Of a DNA stretch of 64,000 nt, positions 24,781 through 33,035 are shown piece by piece (position 1 is the first letter of the stretch; each line of letters starts with the position of its first letter). Position numbers and translations under genes: made by a program. The stretch comes from Anaerolineales bacterium UBA2317 (GTDB taxonomy: Bacteria > Chloroflexota > Anaerolineae > Anaerolineales > Villigracilaceae). The notes under the pieces were generated by a model that saw nothing but the letters and a program-made list of their open reading frames with translations, ran no database searches and had not been told where the DNA came from. The stretch is from the NCBI GenBank assembly GCA_002345215.1, contig DDVH01000004.1:35364-99363 (forward strand), given 5' to 3'.

Positions 24781-24810
24781 AAAAAACGTCTGTTTTCACA
24801 AACGTTTTTT
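24781..24810 (-). terminator. Intrinsic terminator after ino1
   Basis: AAAAAACGT, a 12-base loop and ACGTTTTTT form a 9-bp stem with its own T-tract. It lies between the inositol-phosphate synthase stop and the deacetylase-like gene. Confidence 0.75.
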
Positions 24811-24827
24811 ATTTCACGTTTCATTTT

Positions 24828-25913
24828 TTACTCGTCAGATTTTCCTGAAATAAAATCTTCGACCTTTTGGTGAGCAACTTCATCTTTGAATTGTTTGGGT
24901 GGCGTTTTGAAGAAGTATGATGAAGGACCAAGAATCGGACCGGCAAGTTCTCTATCGAGTGCAATTTTTGCACAACGTACTGCATCCATAATTACGCCGG
25001 CAGAATTGGGGCTATCCCACACTTCAAGTTTTAATTCGAGATTTAATGGAACATTACCAAATGTTGTACCTTCCATGCGTATGTAACACCATTTGCGATC
25101 TGTTAACCATGGTACATGATCGCTCGGACCGACATGCACATCGTTTGGATTCATTTCATACGGAATCATGCTGGTGACTGCATTTGTCTTTGAAATCTTT
25201 TTTGATTCAAGCCTTTCACGTTCAAGCATGTTTAAGAAATCTGTATTGCCACCAAAATTTAATTGATAAGTACGATCAATTTTCACGCCTCTATCTATAA
25301 ACAAACTTGTGAGCACGCGATGCACAATCGTTGCGCCAACTTGACTCTTAATATCGTCGCCGAGAATGGGCAAGCCGGCATCTTCAAACCTTTTTCCCCA
25401 ATATTCTGAAGAAGCGATGAAAACTGGAATGCCATTGACGAATGCACAACCGGCTTCAAGAATTTGTTCTACATACCATTTGGTTGCCATTTCTGAGCCG
25501 ACAGGTAAAAAGTTAATCACTACATCGGTGTGTGTTTCTTTTAATAATTGAGCGATGTTTGCTGTAGAGCCCGGTGCTTTTTTGATAATTTCGCCAAGAT
25601 ATTTTCCAAGCCCGTCATGAGTCATGCCACGTACAACAGGTGCATTTAATTTTGGAACATCTGCAAACTTATAGGTATTATTTGGTTCTGCAAAAATCGC
25701 TTCGGATAAATCTTTACCGACTTTGGTTGCGTTAACGTCAATACCCAATGTGAATTCAATATCTTTAATATGATAGTCCCCAAGTTTGGGGTGCATAATG
25801 CCGGGGATGACATCATCATTTTTTGCGTTTTTATAAAATTGCACGCCTTGCACTAATGATGAAGCACAATTCCCGACACCGATAATTGCCACACGAACTT
25901 TTTTATTTGCCAT
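24828..25913 (-). CDS. ino1: Inositol-3-phosphate synthase
   Basis: A 361-residue NAD-dependent isomerase converting glucose 6-phosphate to inositol 3-phosphate. It begins with the Rossmann motif VAIIGVGNCASSLVQGVQ and shows the conserved AEPNNTYKF, GDDIKSQVGATIVHR, LNFGGNTDFLNM and SPNSAGVIMDAVRCAK segments of the actinobacterial/archaeal type. AAGGAGAG lies before the ATG. Inositol is used for phosphatidylinositol-type lipids or compatible solutes. It is divergent from the histidine kinase gene, with a palindromic site in the gap. Confidence 0.95.
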   Translation of the reverse strand: MANKKVRVAIIGVGNCASSLVQGVQFYKNAKNDDVIPGIMHPKLGDYHIKDIEFTLGIDVNATKVGKDLSEAIFAEPNNTYKFADVPKLNAPVVRGMTHDGLGKYLGEIIKKAPGSTANIAQLLKETHTDVVINFLPVGSEMATKWYVEQILEAGCAFVNGIPVFIASSEYWGKRFEDAGLPILGDDIKSQVGATIVHRVLTSLFIDRGVKIDRTYQLNFGGNTDFLNMLERERLESKKISKTNAVTSMIPYEMNPNDVHVGPSDHVPWLTDRKWCYIRMEGTTFGNVPLNLELKLEVWDSPNSAGVIMDAVRCAKIALDRELAGPILGPSSYFFKTPPKQFKDEVAHQKVEDFISGKSDE

Positions 25914-25942
25914 GAAAAACTCTCCTTGAATTTTGTTATTTC

Positions 25943-25962
25943 ATTGTAAGGTTGATTACAAT
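25943..25962. promoter_or_regulatory. Palindromic candidate operator ATTGTAA-N6-TTACAAT
   Basis: A perfect 7-bp inverted repeat with a 6-base spacer lies in the divergent region between ino1 and the histidine kinase, about 30 bases before the ino1 start. It has the shape of a repressor site; the binding protein is unknown. Confidence 0.5.
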
Positions 25963-26031
25963 TTCCTTATCCATTACTTAAATACCAAAGAATCAGATAC
26001 AACCGTAAAGTATAATCTTACTCACATAAAA

Positions 26032-27288
26032 ATGACTACGCCTCGAATCAACGTTTCTGCCCGTTTGCTGGATTTGACTCGTAATCTCAGTTCAATCACC
26101 GAACTGGAGACGTATTTGCATGCCTTGCTCTCTGCCGTTAAAGAATTGACTGGTAGCGCGAGTGCTTCACTTTTGGAATATGACGAAACTGCCAAAGAAT
26201 TTTTCTTCAATTCGATGTTGTGGTTTCAAGGCGACCAAGTCCGTTCTGCTAGAGTGCCAGTGCAGGGGAGTGTAGCAGGTTGGGTATTTTTATATGGCAA
26301 ACCCGTTGCCATTGATGATGTCAGCAAAGACAAACGTCACTACAAAAAAATAGACGAACTGGCTGGTTTTACCACAAAATCAATCTTGGGCGTGCCAGTT
26401 ATTTTGAGAGAAAAGACAATCGCAGTATTAGAAGTTTTCAATAAACTAGAACCCTATACAAATGAAGATATTTGGATTGCCGAAACCATTTCCGCTTTAA
26501 TTGCCGCCTCTCTTCAAAATGACTCATTAGAGAAAAAGATTCAATCCACACAAGATGAAGCTCGTGAACTTGAACAACTCAAAAATGAATTTATCGCCAT
26601 TGCTTCACATGAACTCCGTACGCCATTAGGATTAATTTTAGGTCATGCAACGTTTCTCAAAGAATTAATCAATAACCCAGATCATGAAGAACAAATAGAT
26701 ACCATTATTCGTAATGCCACACGATTAAAAGAAATTATAGAAAACCTAACCAGTGTAGATAATTACGAATCAGGCAGTGCCCTCTTAAAATCTCGTAAAG
26801 TTTCAGTTGAAAGAATTATTGAAGATGTTGCCATTTCTTTTAGTGATATGGCAAAAAAGAAAAGTATCGCGCTTAGAACTGAAACTGAACCCACGCAAGA
26901 ATTGCTGGTAGATATTGATGGTGGGAAAATTGCAATTGTATTAAGTAACCTAGTAAAAAATGCACTCACCTTCACCAACGAAAATGGTCAAGTCATCATT
27001 CGCGGCGAACAACATCCTGAATATGTCAAAGTCAGCGTACAAGATAACGGCATTGGAATCCCAACCAGCGACCTCAACAAAGTATTTGACCGTTTCTATC
27101 AAGTCGAATCACATCTCACACGCAAACATGGTGGCATGGGTTTGGGGTTATCGGTTGCCAAAGTGATGGTTGAAATGCATGGCGGGCGTATTTGGGCAGA
27201 AAGCAAAGAAGGCGAAGGAAGCATATTTTCATTCCTCTTGCCCGTACGAAAAACACAACCACTTCCACAAACACCTTTCAAAAGTTAA
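26032..27288 (+). CDS. GAF-domain sensor histidine kinase
   Basis: The start at 26032 gives 418 residues; TATAAT at 26011-26016 puts the transcript start only about ten bases ahead of this ATG, and no ribosome-binding site is seen. A GAF domain (about 15-165, GWVFLYGKPVAIDDV and TKSILGVPVILREKTIAV) is followed by a coiled coil and a kinase core: H box IASHELRTPLG, N box SNLVKNALTF, G1 DNGIGIP and G2 GGMGLGLSVAK. There are no membrane helices, so it is a cytoplasmic sensor. No response regulator lies beside it, so it is an orphan. Confidence 0.92.
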   Translation: MTTPRINVSARLLDLTRNLSSITELETYLHALLSAVKELTGSASASLLEYDETAKEFFFNSMLWFQGDQVRSARVPVQGSVAGWVFLYGKPVAIDDVSKDKRHYKKIDELAGFTTKSILGVPVILREKTIAVLEVFNKLEPYTNEDIWIAETISALIAASLQNDSLEKKIQSTQDEARELEQLKNEFIAIASHELRTPLGLILGHATFLKELINNPDHEEQIDTIIRNATRLKEIIENLTSVDNYESGSALLKSRKVSVERIIEDVAISFSDMAKKKSIALRTETEPTQELLVDIDGGKIAIVLSNLVKNALTFTNENGQVIIRGEQHPEYVKVSVQDNGIGIPTSDLNKVFDRFYQVESHLTRKHGGMGLGLSVAKVMVEMHGGRIWAESKEGEGSIFSFLLPVRKTQPLPQTPFKS

Positions 27289-27295
27289 TTACATC

Positions 27296-27341
27296 CATTG
27301 CGAGACGCACTCTTGTTTTTTACGTCGCAGCAATCTCTTAA
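27296..27341. repeat. CATTGCGAGAC/GCAGCAATCTC intergenic repeat
   Basis: CCATTGCGAGACG and CGTCGCAGCAATCTC form an imperfect hairpin downstream of the histidine kinase. It is a relative of the element at 17852. Confidence 0.65.
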
Positions 27342-27396
27342 TTTAATCAAAGAGATTTATTTTCTTTGATAAACTATCCCCTCAAAAGGATACAAA

Positions 27397-28581
27397 ATGA
27401 CTCAACGCCTCAACCTACAATTCGACCTGATTCGCCAATCCGCAACAGTAGCAATGGGTGACAGAATCCTCGCGCTCAAAGCCAGTGGAAAAAATATTGT
27501 CGCCTTACAAACCGGCGACCCTGATTTTGGTACGCCACCTGCCATCATGGATGTTGCTTTCAAAGCCATGCAATCTGGATTAACTCATTATGGTCCATCA
27601 CGTGGAACACCAGAATTACGAAAAGCCGTAGCAACAAAATTATTGCGTGATGAAGGCGTTGAATATAATCCTGAAACAGAAATTTTAATAACACATGGCG
27701 GGATTCATGCTTATTACTTAGCCATGCAATCTATTTTGAATCCGGGTGATGATGTTTTAATTCCAGACCCAACATGGGCAACTCATTCCAACATGGCGAT
27801 CATGTTAAGAGGAAATGTCATCAGAGTCCCTGCTCCCGCAGAAAACTCATTTATCCCGTATTTTGAAGCGTGGGAAAAAGCATTGACTCCCAAAACAAAA
27901 GTTATCGTCTTGAATTATCCATCGAATCCAACGGGAATGTTTCCATCAAAAGAATATTTACAACGTTTACAAGATTTTGCCAAAGCAAATAATTTATGGG
28001 TTGTTGTAGATGAAGTGTATGGCAGTTTGTATTACGATGAAAAACCAACGTCTGCGGCGGCGATTGATGGCGCAAAAGAAAGAACATTGCTAGTAAACAG
28101 TTTATCAAAATCTTATGCCATGACAGGTTGGCGCGTTGGATATTTAGCCGCGCCACAAGCAATTATAGAAAACGCAATCAAGGCTGGGCAAAATTCAATT
28201 ACATGTGTGGCACCGTTTATCCAAAAAGCCGCCGCGTTTGCATTAACTGATTCTGTCATTCAAGAAGAAACTGCCAACATGCGCGCCGCTTATAAAAGAA
28301 GAAAAGATTTGGTGATTCGTTTGTCGCATGAATTGGAATGTGACAAAGTAAAAATTATTGAACCAAAAGGTGCTTTTTATTTTTTCTTAGATATGCGTGC
28401 CTTGAATATGCCTTCGGTTGAAATGTGTGAAAGGATTTTAGAAGAATATGGTGTAGGGCTTGTACCCGGCTCTGCATTTGGAAAGGAAGGCGAAGGTTTT
28501 ATCCGCGTGTGCATCGCCGCTTCTGATAAAGATGTAGAAGAAGGTTTTAGAAAAATTGTCGAATGGGCAGAGAAACAGTAG
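27397..28581 (+). CDS. Class I/II aminotransferase (aspartate/aromatic type)
   Basis: A 394-residue PLP enzyme of the AspB family: LQTGDPDFGTPPAIMD, SRGTPELRKAVA, VLNYPSNPTGMFPS, VVDEVYGSLYYD, the Schiff-base lysine in NSLSKSYAMTGWRVGYL, and FIRVCIAA with the carboxylate arginine. AAAAGGATACAAA precedes the ATG. It lies 36 bp ahead of pheA, which suggests it transaminates phenylpyruvate or prephenate in phenylalanine synthesis; aspartate is the alternative substrate. Confidence 0.92.
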   Translation: MTQRLNLQFDLIRQSATVAMGDRILALKASGKNIVALQTGDPDFGTPPAIMDVAFKAMQSGLTHYGPSRGTPELRKAVATKLLRDEGVEYNPETEILITHGGIHAYYLAMQSILNPGDDVLIPDPTWATHSNMAIMLRGNVIRVPAPAENSFIPYFEAWEKALTPKTKVIVLNYPSNPTGMFPSKEYLQRLQDFAKANNLWVVVDEVYGSLYYDEKPTSAAAIDGAKERTLLVNSLSKSYAMTGWRVGYLAAPQAIIENAIKAGQNSITCVAPFIQKAAAFALTDSVIQEETANMRAAYKRRKDLVIRLSHELECDKVKIIEPKGAFYFFLDMRALNMPSVEMCERILEEYGVGLVPGSAFGKEGEGFIRVCIAASDKDVEEGFRKIVEWAEKQ

Positions 28582-28582
28582 G

Positions 28583-28604
28583 GGCGAGGTTTCCTCGCCT
28601 TTTA
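28583..28604 (+). repeat. GGCGAGG/CCTCGCC hairpin
   Basis: GGCGAGG, a 3-base loop and CCTCGCC followed by TTTTAT lie between the aminotransferase and pheA. It could be a weak internal terminator or an mRNA-stabilising hairpin. Confidence 0.65.
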
Positions 28605-28617
28605 TATTGGAGAAATC

Positions 28618-29430
28618 ATGAAAGTTGCATTTCAAGGGGAGCATGGCGCGTATAGCGAGCAAGCGATATTTGAATATTTTGGCAAAGATGTAGAAACGAT
28701 TCCATGCGAATCATTTGATGCCTTGTTTGATGCAGTCGCTTCAAAAAACGGGGAGGCTGGATTCGCTCCGATTGAAAATTCACTAGCTGGGAGCATCCAC
28801 CAAAATTATGATTTATTGCTTCGTCATAACTTACATATTGTCGGGGAGTATTTTTTGCGCGTGAGGCATTGTTTAATTACATTGCCTGATGTAAAAAAAG
28901 AAGAGATAAAAAAGGCAATCAGTCATCCGCAAGCGTTGGGACAATGTGCAAATTATCTAAGAAATTTAGGCATCAAGCCTGAGTCTGTGTATGACACAGC
29001 GGGGAGTGTGAAGATGTTGAAAGAATCTGGTGCACGAGATACAGCGGCGATAGCATCAAAGCGTGCGGCTGAGTTGTATGGAATGCAAATTGTAGAAGAG
29101 GGGATTGAAGACAACACAGAAAACTTCACGCGCTTCTTATGTTTGGGTACAGAATCAATTGTCCCGAAGGAAGAAGCGAAAACGTCTATTGTTTTTACGT
29201 TAAAAAACCAGCCAGGCGCTTTGTATAAAGCATTAAGTGTCTTTGCTTTACGCGATATTGATTTGACAAAAATTGAATCACGTCCGTTACAAGGCAAGCC
29301 GTGGGAATATTTATTTTATATTGATTTCATCGGCTCAACACATGATGAAATTTGTAAAAAGGCGTTAGAAAATTTGGGGGAGTATGCACTCATGTTACGA
29401 GTGTTAGGTTCGTATCCAAGATTTAAGTAA
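28618..29430 (+). CDS. pheA: Prephenate dehydratase
   Basis: A 270-residue monofunctional enzyme converting prephenate to phenylpyruvate. It shows VAFQGEHGAYSEQAIFEYF, GFAPIENSLAGSIHQNYDLL, ISHPQALGQCANYL, DTAAIASKRAAELYG, the catalytic TRFLCLG, and a C-terminal ACT domain with GALYKALSVFALRDIDLTKI and ESRPLQGKPWEYLFYID, the phenylalanine feedback site. Length and domains are standard. Confidence 0.96.
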   Translation: MKVAFQGEHGAYSEQAIFEYFGKDVETIPCESFDALFDAVASKNGEAGFAPIENSLAGSIHQNYDLLLRHNLHIVGEYFLRVRHCLITLPDVKKEEIKKAISHPQALGQCANYLRNLGIKPESVYDTAGSVKMLKESGARDTAAIASKRAAELYGMQIVEEGIEDNTENFTRFLCLGTESIVPKEEAKTSIVFTLKNQPGALYKALSVFALRDIDLTKIESRPLQGKPWEYLFYIDFIGSTHDEICKKALENLGEYALMLRVLGSYPRFK

Positions 29431-29444
29431 TTCGAAATTAATAC

Positions 29445-29473
29445 TTGACTAAGTAGAATTTTTGTTCTATTAT
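29445..29473 (+). promoter_or_regulatory. Promoter A with dyad TAGAATTTTTGTTCTA
   Basis: TTGACT (29445-29450), a 17-base spacer and TATTAT (29468-29473) lie ahead of the VOC gene at 29496. The 16-bp dyad at 29454-29469 fills the spacer and touches the -10. Fifteen of its bases are identical to the dyad in the promoter at 30082. The half-sites GAAT and GTTC resemble the GAAC-N4-GTTC SOS box of Gram-positive bacteria. Confidence 0.8.
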
Positions 29474-29495
29474 AGAAGCAGAGAAAGGAATCCAT

Positions 29496-29984
29496 ATGAG
29501 AAAAATAGTAACTTTTCTTTGGTTTAAAGACCATGCAGAGGAAGCAGTAGATTTGTATGTGTCGTTGTTTGAAAATGCAAAAATAATAAACACATCTTAT
29601 CTTACAGAGTCAGTAGCAAAAGAAGCTGGAATGAAAACTGGAGCTATATCATCAATAGACTTTGAACTGGATGGTCAAAACTTTACTGCATTAAATGGGG
29701 GTCCAATGTACACTTTTAGTGAGGCTACCTCAATAGCGGTAAACTGCAAAACTCAAGAAGAGATTGATAAGCTTTGGGATGCGCTATCCGATGGTGGTGA
29801 AGTAATATCTTGCGGATGGCTTAAAGATAAATATGGATTAACGTGGCAGATTATGCCGGAAAGCCTAGATATTATGATGCGTGACCCAGACACTGCTAAA
29901 GCTGATCGGGTTGGCGCTGCGATGCTTCGTATGGAGGGGAAACTGAATCTAAGCGAACTCGAAAAAGCCTACAGAGGCGAATAA
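29496..29984 (+). CDS. PhnB-like VOC-superfamily protein
   Basis: A 162-residue protein of the PhnB / 3-demethylubiquinone-methyltransferase-like branch of the vicinal-oxygen-chelate fold: TFLWFKDHAEEAVDLYVSLF, SSIDFELDGQNFTALNGGPM and GWLKDKYGLTWQIMPESL. A paralogue lies at 32576. These proteins bind small molecules; the name methyltransferase is inherited and no methylase motif is present. AGAAAGGAA lies before the ATG. Its promoter carries the shared dyad. Confidence 0.88.
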   Translation: MRKIVTFLWFKDHAEEAVDLYVSLFENAKIINTSYLTESVAKEAGMKTGAISSIDFELDGQNFTALNGGPMYTFSEATSIAVNCKTQEEIDKLWDALSDGGEVISCGWLKDKYGLTWQIMPESLDIMMRDPDTAKADRVGAAMLRMEGKLNLSELEKAYRGE

Positions 29985-30005
29985 TCATTTAACTAGGTAG
30001 TTTTT

Positions 30006-30040
30006 AAAGAGCACTAGAACTTCTGGTGCTCTTTCAGTTT
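30006..30040 (+). terminator. Intrinsic terminator
   Basis: AAAGAGCAC and GTGCTCTTT form a 9-bp perfect stem with an 11-base loop, followed by CAGTTTTT. It ends the single-gene VOC transcript. Confidence 0.88.
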
Positions 30041-30081
30041 TTAGGCTCATTTCCAATATCTAAGTAAATTTAAATTGCCCC

Positions 30082-30110
30082 TTGACAACACAGAATTTTT
30101 GTTCTAAAAT
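30082..30110 (+). promoter_or_regulatory. Promoter B with dyad CAGAATTTTTGTTCTA
   Basis: A consensus TTGACA (30082-30087), a 17-base spacer and TAAAAT (30105-30110) drive the ArsR-led operon. The dyad at 30091-30106 occupies the same position relative to -35 and -10 as in promoters A and C. Confidence 0.85.
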
Positions 30111-30130
30111 ATGTAACAGATTGGTTACAT
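30111..30130 (+). promoter_or_regulatory. Candidate ArsR operator ATGTAAC-N6-GTTACAT
   Basis: A perfect 7-bp inverted repeat starts directly after the -10 box and covers the expected transcription start of the ArsR-family gene at 30134. Autorepression by that regulator is the simplest explanation. Confidence 0.6.
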
Positions 30131-30133
30131 ATT

Positions 30134-30475
30134 ATGAGACGAGACGTTTTTCAAGCCATTGCAGACCCTAATCGCAGAGCCATCTTAAGTTTATTGGCGA
30201 AGAATGAAAGACTAAACCTAAACGGTGTCGCCGAAAATTTTCGCATCAGTCGCCCTGCTGTTTCGCGCCACATCAAAATTTTGAAAGAATGCGGTTTAGT
30301 GATTGTGATTCAAGAAGGTCGTGAACGATATTGCGAAGCGAAGTTTGATAAGTTAAATGAAGTGACCGATTGGATAGAAAAATATCGTCAGTTTTGGGAA
30401 GAACGTTTTAGTCGTTTGGATAAAATTTTAGAAGAAATGAAAAAACAGGAGAAGAAAAAAAATGTCAAAAAATAA
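30134..30475 (+). CDS. ArsR-family transcriptional regulator
   Basis: A 113-residue winged-helix repressor: FQAIADPNRRAILSLLAKNE, then the recognition helix FRISRPAVSRHIKILKECG and the wing VIVIQEGRERYCEA. No metal-binding cysteine pair is visible, as is usual for ArsR regulators paired with SRPBCC proteins. It overlaps the SRPBCC gene by 14 bases. It probably represses its own operon through the palindrome at 30111. Confidence 0.93.
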   Translation: MRRDVFQAIADPNRRAILSLLAKNERLNLNGVAENFRISRPAVSRHIKILKECGLVIVIQEGRERYCEAKFDKLNEVTDWIEKYRQFWEERFSRLDKILEEMKKQEKKKNVKK

Positions 30476-30947
30476 AGTGTCTATTATTGCAGAACCAAAT
30501 AAACAAGAGGTATTTATCACCCGCGAATTTGATGCGCCACGAGCATTAGTTTACAAAGCCCACATTGACCCTGAACTCTATGTCAAGTGGCTGGGACCAC
30601 ATGGCTTAGAAATGATTCTCGAAACCTTTGAACCTGTCAATGGTGGAAAATATCGTTACATCCACAAAGATGAAAATGGTGAGTATGCTTTTCATGGCGT
30701 ATTTCATACTATGACTGAAGATTTGATGATTCAAACTTTTGAGTTTGAAGGACTACCTGAACCTGGTCATGTGACGTTGGATACGATGCGGCTTGAAGAA
30801 TTACCGAACAACCGCACAAGGCTTACGATTCAATCTGTGTTTCAATCTGTTGCCGACCGCGATGGCATGATGCAATCTGGAATGGAAACAGGTGTTGTTG
30901 AAGGCTATGAAAAATTAGATGCGCTTTTAGAAAAAATGAGTTTATGA
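30462..30947 (+). CDS. SRPBCC (AHSA1-like) domain protein
   Basis: A 161-residue START/Bet v1-like protein: FITREFDAPRALVYKAHIDP, VKWLGPHGLEM and GGKYRYIHKDENGEYAFHGVF. Such proteins bind hydrophobic ligands in a deep cavity. The ArsR-SRPBCC pair is very common and usually one operon; the ligand is unknown. The AAACAGGAGAAG ribosome-binding region lies within the end of the ArsR gene. Confidence 0.92.
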   Translation: MSKNKVSIIAEPNKQEVFITREFDAPRALVYKAHIDPELYVKWLGPHGLEMILETFEPVNGGKYRYIHKDENGEYAFHGVFHTMTEDLMIQTFEFEGLPEPGHVTLDTMRLEELPNNRTRLTIQSVFQSVADRDGMMQSGMETGVVEGYEKLDALLEKMSL

Positions 30948-31642
30948 AATTAACCGCTGATGAATTTATCAAGAAATTAAAAACGCTTCGCTCTCAGGGG
31001 GTGGCTGATTCTCATCGCCATTTAGCATTTGATTCCGCTGACGAAATTCTCGGCGTCCGCATGGGGCAAGTGTTTGCCTTAGCAAAAGAATTCATCAGCA
31101 TGGAATTGGATGAGGTGCAGAAACTGCTTCAAAGTCCGATACATGAGGCGCGTGTGGGTGCAATCAGTATTATGGATTTTCAAGCTCGTCATAAAAAAAC
31201 ATCTGATGAACGAAAAAAAGAATTGTTCAATTTATATGTTAAACAACACAAACACATCAACACCTGGGATTTAGTAGATAGGTCTGCGGTGTGGGTAGTG
31301 GGTAGTTATTTGTTTGATAAAAAGCGCGATGTTTTATATAAATTGGCGAAGTCTAAAAAAATGGCGGAACGAAGAACGGCGATTGTGAGTACATTATTTT
31401 TCATCGGCAAAGGTGATGTAGATGATACCTTCAAACTTGCTGAGTTGATGTTGCTTGATAAAGAAGACTTAATTCATAAAGCCAATGGTTGGGCATTGCG
31501 CTTTGCAGGTGATAAAGATAAAAAACGTTTGCTGAAATTTTTAGATAAATATGCAAGCACCATGCCGCGTGTGACTTTAAGGTACGCAACTGAAAAGTTT
31601 GATAAAAAGTTACGCGAGCATTATTTAAAATTGAAAGACTAA
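30944..31642 (+). CDS. DNA alkylation repair protein, AlkD-like HEAT glycosylase
   Basis: A 232-residue HEAT-like-repeat protein of the AlkC/AlkD family, which removes alkylated bases without flipping them. Diagnostic stretches are HINTWDLVDRSA, containing the aspartate that corresponds to the AlkD catalytic residue, RRTAIVSTLFFIGKGD, LIHKANGWALRFAGD and MPRVTLRYATEKF. The gene starts at an ATGA overlap with the SRPBCC stop, so translation is coupled. Confidence 0.87.
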   Translation: MKLTADEFIKKLKTLRSQGVADSHRHLAFDSADEILGVRMGQVFALAKEFISMELDEVQKLLQSPIHEARVGAISIMDFQARHKKTSDERKKELFNLYVKQHKHINTWDLVDRSAVWVVGSYLFDKKRDVLYKLAKSKKMAERRTAIVSTLFFIGKGDVDDTFKLAELMLLDKEDLIHKANGWALRFAGDKDKKRLLKFLDKYASTMPRVTLRYATEKFDKKLREHYLKLKD

Positions 31643-31644
31643 AC

Positions 31645-32196
31645 ATGAAACTTATTCAATACTTGGCTTTGTTACGCGGAATAAACGTTGGCGGAAAAAA
31701 TATTATCAAGATGGCAGATTTGAAAGCATGTTTTGAGTCGCTAGGTTTTTCAAATGTAGTCACTTATATTCAAAGCGGAAATGTTTTGTTTGAATCTGAA
31801 TCGAAAGACAAAGAAGGATTGACCAAGAAAATTGAAGCAGGTCTTTCTATACAATTTAAGTATGAAGCAAAACTTGTCACGATTTCACACAAAGAACTAA
31901 AAGAAATTGTGGATGAAGCTCCGCGTGGATTTGGCAAAGAACCAGACACTTATCGTTATGATGTGATTTTCTTGAAAGAACCTTTAACTTCAAAAGAAGC
32001 GATGAAAAGTGTAAAAGTAAAAGAAGGTGTAGATTCTGCTCACGCTGGGAAAGACGCGCTTTATTTCTCACGTCTGATTGCTAAAGCCTCATCAAGTCAT
32101 TTGACGAAAATTATTGGCTTGCCTGTTTATCAAAACATGACCATTCGCAATTGGAATACAACAACCAAATTGTTAGCAATAATGGAAAAGGAGTAA
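31645..32196 (+). CDS. DUF1697 family protein
   Basis: A 183-residue protein with the family signature YLALLRGINVGGKNIIKMADL, TYIQSGNVLFES and a C-terminal RNWNTTTKLL. No enzymatic function is established for the family. It begins two bases after the AlkD gene and its stop overlaps the next gene's possible first ATG. Confidence 0.9.
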   Translation: MKLIQYLALLRGINVGGKNIIKMADLKACFESLGFSNVVTYIQSGNVLFESESKDKEGLTKKIEAGLSIQFKYEAKLVTISHKELKEIVDEAPRGFGKEPDTYRYDVIFLKEPLTSKEAMKSVKVKEGVDSAHAGKDALYFSRLIAKASSSHLTKIIGLPVYQNMTIRNWNTTTKLLAIMEKE

Positions 32197-32198
32197 TG

Positions 32199-32579
32199 AT
32201 GGCTAAGACAAATTTCCAATCCATTGATGAATACATTGCGGCTTGCCCTGAACAAGCACAAGAATATTTGCAAAAGATTCGTAAGATTGTCAAAACAGTT
32301 GCACCAGAGGCAAAAGAGAAAATTAGTTATCAAATTGCCTGCTTTGAATTGAATGGAAAAAACTTAATCCATTTTGCGGGTTGGAAAAGCCATGTCTCGA
32401 TGTACCCTACTCCACCTGGGAGTGAAGCGTTCAATAAAGCAATTGCAAAACATGCAGGCGGTAAAGGTACAACCAAATTTATGTTAGATGAGCCGTTGCC
32501 TGTGAAATTGATTCAGCAAATTGTGAAGTATCGAGTCGCTGATAATTTAGAAAGTCAAAAAAAGGAGAAAATAAAATGA
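32199..32579 (+). CDS. DUF1801 / YdhG-like protein
   Basis: A 126-residue protein: SIDEYIAACPEQAQEYLQKI, KISYQIACFELNGKNLIHFA, HVSMYPTPPGSEAF and GTTKFMLDEPLPVKLIQ. This is the YdhG/Fra-like DUF1801 fold, sometimes called an iron chaperone by similarity to frataxin-like proteins; evidence for that role is thin. AAAGGAG at 32187-32193 fits the ATG at 32199 better than the one at 32196. Confidence 0.88.
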   Translation: MAKTNFQSIDEYIAACPEQAQEYLQKIRKIVKTVAPEAKEKISYQIACFELNGKNLIHFAGWKSHVSMYPTPPGSEAFNKAIAKHAGGKGTTKFMLDEPLPVKLIQQIVKYRVADNLESQKKEKIK

Positions 32580-33034
32580 GCAAGATTACCCCGTTTTTAT
32601 GGTTTGACACGCAAGCAGAAGAGGCGATGAATTTTTATGTTTCGCTTTTCAAAAATTCAAAAGTGCATGATGTTTCGCGTGGACCTGATGGCAAGGCGTT
32701 TATCGTTTCGTTTGAATTGGATGGGCAGAAATATATGGGCTTGAATGCAGGACCACAATTCAAGTTTAATGAAGCAGTTTCAATGTATGTGGATTGCAAA
32801 GACCAAGCCGAAGTGGATTATTTTTGGAATGCACTCACTGCTGATGGTGGGGAAGAATCTATGTGTGCTTGGTGCAAAGATAAGTTTGGATTATGGTGGC
32901 AAATTGTTCCGAAGCAGTTAATGGAGTTGATGGGTGATCCAGACCCTGAAAAAGCTGGGCGTGTGCGAGATGCTATGCTCAAAATGAAAAAAATCATCGT
33001 GGCTGATTTGCAAAAAGCGTATAACGGCGGTTAA
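32576..33034 (+). CDS. PhnB-like VOC-superfamily protein, second copy
   Basis: A 152-residue paralogue of the gene at 29496: ITPFLWFDTQAEEAMNFYVS, VSFELDGQKYMGLNAGPQF and CKDKFGLWWQIVPKQLMELM. It is the last gene of the ArsR-led operon, with an ATGA overlap to the DUF1801 gene. Having two copies, each behind a promoter with the same dyad, suggests a shared inducing signal. Confidence 0.9.
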   Translation: MSKITPFLWFDTQAEEAMNFYVSLFKNSKVHDVSRGPDGKAFIVSFELDGQKYMGLNAGPQFKFNEAVSMYVDCKDQAEVDYFWNALTADGGEESMCAWCKDKFGLWWQIVPKQLMELMGDPDPEKAGRVRDAMLKMKKIIVADLQKAYNGG

Positions 33035-33035
33035 T

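Noticed and set aside
29496..33034. 3-demethylubiquinone methyltransferases
   Set aside because: The two PhnB-like proteins carry this inherited name in many annotations, but they have a VOC fold and no SAM-binding motif.
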